From the NCBI GenBank assembly GCA_016839905.1, contig JAEOTJ010000478.1, positions 1 through 9,103 of the forward strand: a DNA stretch of 9,103 bases. Reading direction: 5' to 3'. A program made the translations under genes and the position numbers. The notes below the pieces were generated by a model. It ran no database searches and was not told the origin of the DNA. It saw only the letters and a list, made by a program, of their open reading frames with translations. The DNA comes from Promethearchaeota archaeon (lineage in GTDB: Archaea; Asgardarchaeota; Lokiarchaeia; Sigynarchaeales; SOKP01). Positions 7,312-9,103 of this stretch are shown piece after piece. Each line of letters opens with the position of its first letter. Positions within the stretch are counted from its first letter, which is position 1.

Positions 7312-8016
7312 TTATTCTAAGAGTTCTCCATTAGGTAATGTCATATCACATTGTATATAAAAACCACTCAAATCCTTATTAGCATCTTTTAATATCTCAT
7401 CACAGATGTCATATTTCGAATAGGTACTATTTATAAAGTTAACTTTTGCGCCAGACTTCTGAGTAAAATTGTCATATTTTAGATATGTCGCAGTAAATTG
7501 TCGGTAAAGGGGTTTTGAATTGTCTGCAACATCTGGGATTATTTTAAGATTCAGTAAAGCGACGCTTTCAAGCATATCTTTAGGATCCATTCTTGGAGGT
7601 TCATCTAATAATTCAATTTCAACATCAAGAAATTTTATTCCTTTTCGAGTTAGACTCCCTTGAATCTTACCATCTTGAAGGGGAGAGACTTTTATATCAC
7701 AGATCTTTTTTGGATAACCCCAAATTTCTCTACCCGCAGCCATTGCTTCATCAGTTGTTACGTAAATGTTAAATACGTAAAATCCCCTTATTTTTTTATA
7801 TTTAACCGATAGCATTATCAGGTTTTCGTTATACGGTCCAATTGATGTTTCTTTATATTCAGAAAAAAAGATTAAATCCGCGCTTCTTAAAGGTTTTATT
7901 TCTGGAGGAAGATATTTTTTTTTAATCTCGGGATCACATTGGAAGGTTGCTATAAGCGCACGCATTTGAGGATACAAATAAGGTGGCGGAGGGTATAGAC
8001 CACATTGCCGTGGCAT
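7312..8016 (-). CDS. Acetoacetate decarboxylase superfamily protein
   Basis: The 234 residues from ATG 8016 match the ADC fold in length (clostridial enzyme: 244) and motifs. AMAAGREIWGYPKKIC (91-106) aligns with AIAVGRELSAYPKKLG of the Clostridium acetobutylicum enzyme, placing Lys103 at the Schiff-base lysine (Lys115) and Lys104 at its pKa-lowering partner (Lys116). Glu64 in GPYNEN aligns with Glu76. An ungapped alignment puts Ile49 at the Glu61 position, so the acidic network is altered. The N-terminal YPPPPY segment and the later NLKIIPD strand are also family-like. Reactions in the superfamily include beta-keto-acid decarboxylation and aldolase-dehydratase chemistry through the same lysine, so the name should not be taken as the reaction. 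It is the first gene of an operon with an FAD-linked oxidase. The start is uncertain: the frame is open upstream to 8055, and an SD box at 8056-8061 suggests translation begins there. Confidence 0.88.
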   Translation of the reverse strand: MPRQCGLYPPPPYLYPQMRALIATFQCDPEIKKKYLPPEIKPLRSADLIFFSEYKETSIGPYNENLIMLSVKYKKIRGFYVFNIYVTTDEAMAAGREIWGYPKKICDIKVSPLQDGKIQGSLTRKGIKFLDVEIELLDEPPRMDPKDMLESVALLNLKIIPDVADNSKPLYRQFTATYLKYDNFTQKSGAKVNFINSTYSKYDICDEILKDANKDLSGFYIQCDMTLPNGELLE

Positions 8017-8055
8017 CGAATAATCTATTTGTTGTTTATAATCAACTATTATAAT

Positions 8056-8061
8056 TCACCT
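8056..8061 (-). promoter_or_regulatory. Shine-Dalgarno box lying too far from the first ATG of the ADC-like gene
   Basis: On the minus strand AGGTGA occupies 8061-8056, preceded by AA. It is the clearest SD in the window, yet the first ATG of the gene is 39 bases further on. The in-frame codons right after it are ATT, ATA, ATA and GTT, followed by a readable extension DYKQQIDYS that leads into the ATG. Initiation on ATA 8049-8047 would have a six-base spacer. Otherwise the box is a relic or chance. Confidence 0.45.
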
Positions 8062-8071
8062 TTAATAAAAA

Positions 8072-8084
8072 AAATTTATTTCAC
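8072..8084 (-). promoter_or_regulatory. Candidate TATA/BRE element for the ADC-like/FAD-oxidase operon
   Basis: On the minus strand GTGAAATAAATTT resembles a purine-rich BRE followed by a TATA box. A start site about 25 bases on would fall near 8050, just past the SD box, which fits poorly. A second candidate, ATTATAAA at 8042-8035, would serve a leaderless transcript starting near ATG 8016. I cannot choose between them. Confidence 0.2.
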
Positions 8085-8162
8085 ATTTTCTAGTAGAATA
8101 CTTATTATTAAAAAGGTATACTTCTTCTATTTTTAGAATAAATCCGTAAAAAATTAGTTTAA

Positions 8163-8170
8163 TTTTTAAA
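8163..8170 (+). promoter_or_regulatory. TATA-like box for a leaderless CDF transporter transcript
   Basis: TTTTTAAA is centred about 26 bases before ATG 8193, the distance expected when an archaeal transcript begins at or next to its start codon. No SD box precedes this ATG, which agrees with leaderless initiation. The AT-rich background keeps confidence low. Confidence 0.35.
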
Positions 8171-8192
8171 AAAATGAAAATAACCTTATATA

Positions 8193-9103
8193 ATGGATGA
8201 TAAAATAAAATTTGGATTTCTAGCATTAATTATTATTATAATTCAATCAATATTGAAATTGGTTGGAGTTATTATCACGGGAAGTCTAAGCTTTCTTTCA
8301 GAAACGGTTGATACCTTAATAGATATTGCATTTGTGTCAATATTAATTTATTCTCTATATCAAACTCAAAAACCTCCTGATTATGAACATATGTATGGAC
8401 ATATGAAGATTGATCCTATTTGTGGGATAATACAAGGAATTATATTGATTAATATCTATATTTTTTTAATAATTAATGCAATTCAGACTGTAACTAATAG
8501 ATCCTATACTATTTCTAATCCTGATATCGGTCTTATTATCTTAATTATCTCATTCATTTTAAATATCACTTTTTCCAGAATCCTCATCAAGCATGGAAAA
8601 AAAAAGAAAAGCATCTCATTAAAAGTTCAAGGATTGAATCTATTCCAAGATTCTCTAAGAGTGATTCTTGTATTAATAAGCTTTATTTTTGCAATATTTG
8701 GAATTAATTTTTTAGATCCTATTTTCAGTATTGTCATTTCTATTTGGATTATCCTTGGAGCCTTTAAATTAACTAAAGAGGGAATTAAAGATCTTTCAGA
8801 TGTTAATCCCATCAGTTCTCAAACCTTAGAGGAACTAAGAGCAAATATTTTTAACTTAGATCATGTAAATGCGATCCATGAATTAAAAATCCGTAGTAGT
8901 GGCGATTTTTTGTTTGTAGAAGTTCAAATTTCCGTAGAAGATCATATTTCTGTTATTCATGCGAATGAGGTTACGAGATCAATAAGATTGATGACTAAAC
9001 AATTTATTCCAGGATTTAATGTAGAATGCATAATAGAGATGAATCCTCTTGGGGGGGAAACATCAGTAGGAGAAAAGATTATAAATCTTATACATTCAAT
9101 GCA
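8193..9103 (+). CDS. Cation diffusion facilitator (CDF) family transporter, 3' end outside window
   Basis: The frame stays open from ATG 8193 to the window edge (303 codons); a TAA at 8181 blocks any earlier start. Six hydrophobic segments (about 7-29, 31-56, 76-100, 108-132, 146-168, 171-193) form the CDF membrane domain. The TM2 motif SFLSETVDTLID carries Asp40 and Asp44, the DxxxD half of transport site A as in YiiP. The loop MYGHMKIDP matches the family's HPYGHGKAE. TM5 has Asn149 and Asp153 (NxxxD), where zinc exporters have HxxxD. The cytoplasmic dimerisation domain (about 210-285) keeps His229 in AIHELKIR, but the other usual ligand positions read Gln245, Asn258, Glu282 and Asn284. The family exports divalent metals by proton antiport. 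These substitutions make Zn2+ uncertain, and Mn2+ or Fe2+ is possible. The gene is divergent from the ADC-like operon, with 176 bases between the two ATGs. Confidence 0.85.
   Translation, partial: MDDKIKFGFLALIIIIIQSILKLVGVIITGSLSFLSETVDTLIDIAFVSILIYSLYQTQKPPDYEHMYGHMKIDPICGIIQGIILINIYIFLIINAIQTVTNRSYTISNPDIGLIILIISFILNITFSRILIKHGKKKKSISLKVQGLNLFQDSLRVILVLISFIFAIFGINFLDPIFSIVISIWIILGAFKLTKEGIKDLSDVNPISSQTLEELRANIFNLDHVNAIHELKIRSSGDFLFVEVQISVEDHISVIHANEVTRSIRLMTKQFIPGFNVECIIEMNPLGGETSVGEKIINLIHSM

Noticed and set aside
8627..8812. 61-codon open frame on the minus strand
   Set aside because: It is antisense to TM5 and TM6 of the CDF transporter, which has clear family motifs in the forward frame.

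Overview
The window is AT-rich and has archaeal-type gene starts: either a short Shine-Dalgarno (SD) box or a TATA-like box about 26 bases before an apparently leaderless ATG. A giant secreted beta-propeller/fibronectin-like protein with many N-glycosylation sequons, one C-terminal membrane anchor and cytoplasmic zinc ribbons fits an archaeon, most likely an Asgard (Lokiarchaeia-like) lineage. That assignment is inference from style and gene content. No rRNA or other marker gene is present.

Layout. Positions 1-312 are non-coding apart from a possible last few codons of an upstream gene; they hold a hairpin and AT-rich promoter-like sequence. Positions 322-5367 (+) encode a 1681-residue cell-surface protein: signal peptide, seven-bladed propeller, two Ig/FN3-like domains, a second seven-bladed propeller, six more FN3-like domains, one membrane helix, and a cytoplasmic tail ending in two four-cysteine zinc ribbons. 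Positions 5368-5757 lie between convergent genes and look like a gene graveyard: a frame-broken small membrane protein, then a 34-codon remnant resembling the cysteine-rich C-terminus of DUF1848 / radical-SAM-like proteins.

Positions 8016-5758 (-) form a two-gene operon: an acetoacetate-decarboxylase-superfamily enzyme that keeps the catalytic lysine pair, then, 42 bases downstream, a GlcD/VAO-type FAD-linked oxidase. The two probably act on one small-molecule pathway, whose substrate cannot be read from sequence. The first gene has an SD box placed for a start upstream of its first ATG, but the in-frame codons there are ATT, ATA, ATA and GTT. Positions 8193-9103 (+) hold a divergently transcribed cation diffusion facilitator (CDF) transporter, cut off by the window end, with a DxxxD/NxxxD metal site and most of the usual cytoplasmic zinc ligands replaced.

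The most unusual items are the outside-to-inside architecture of the giant protein, the paired decarboxylase-like/FAD-oxidase operon with its odd start, and the atypical metal site of the CDF protein. I see no mobile element, CRISPR array, tRNA or rRNA.
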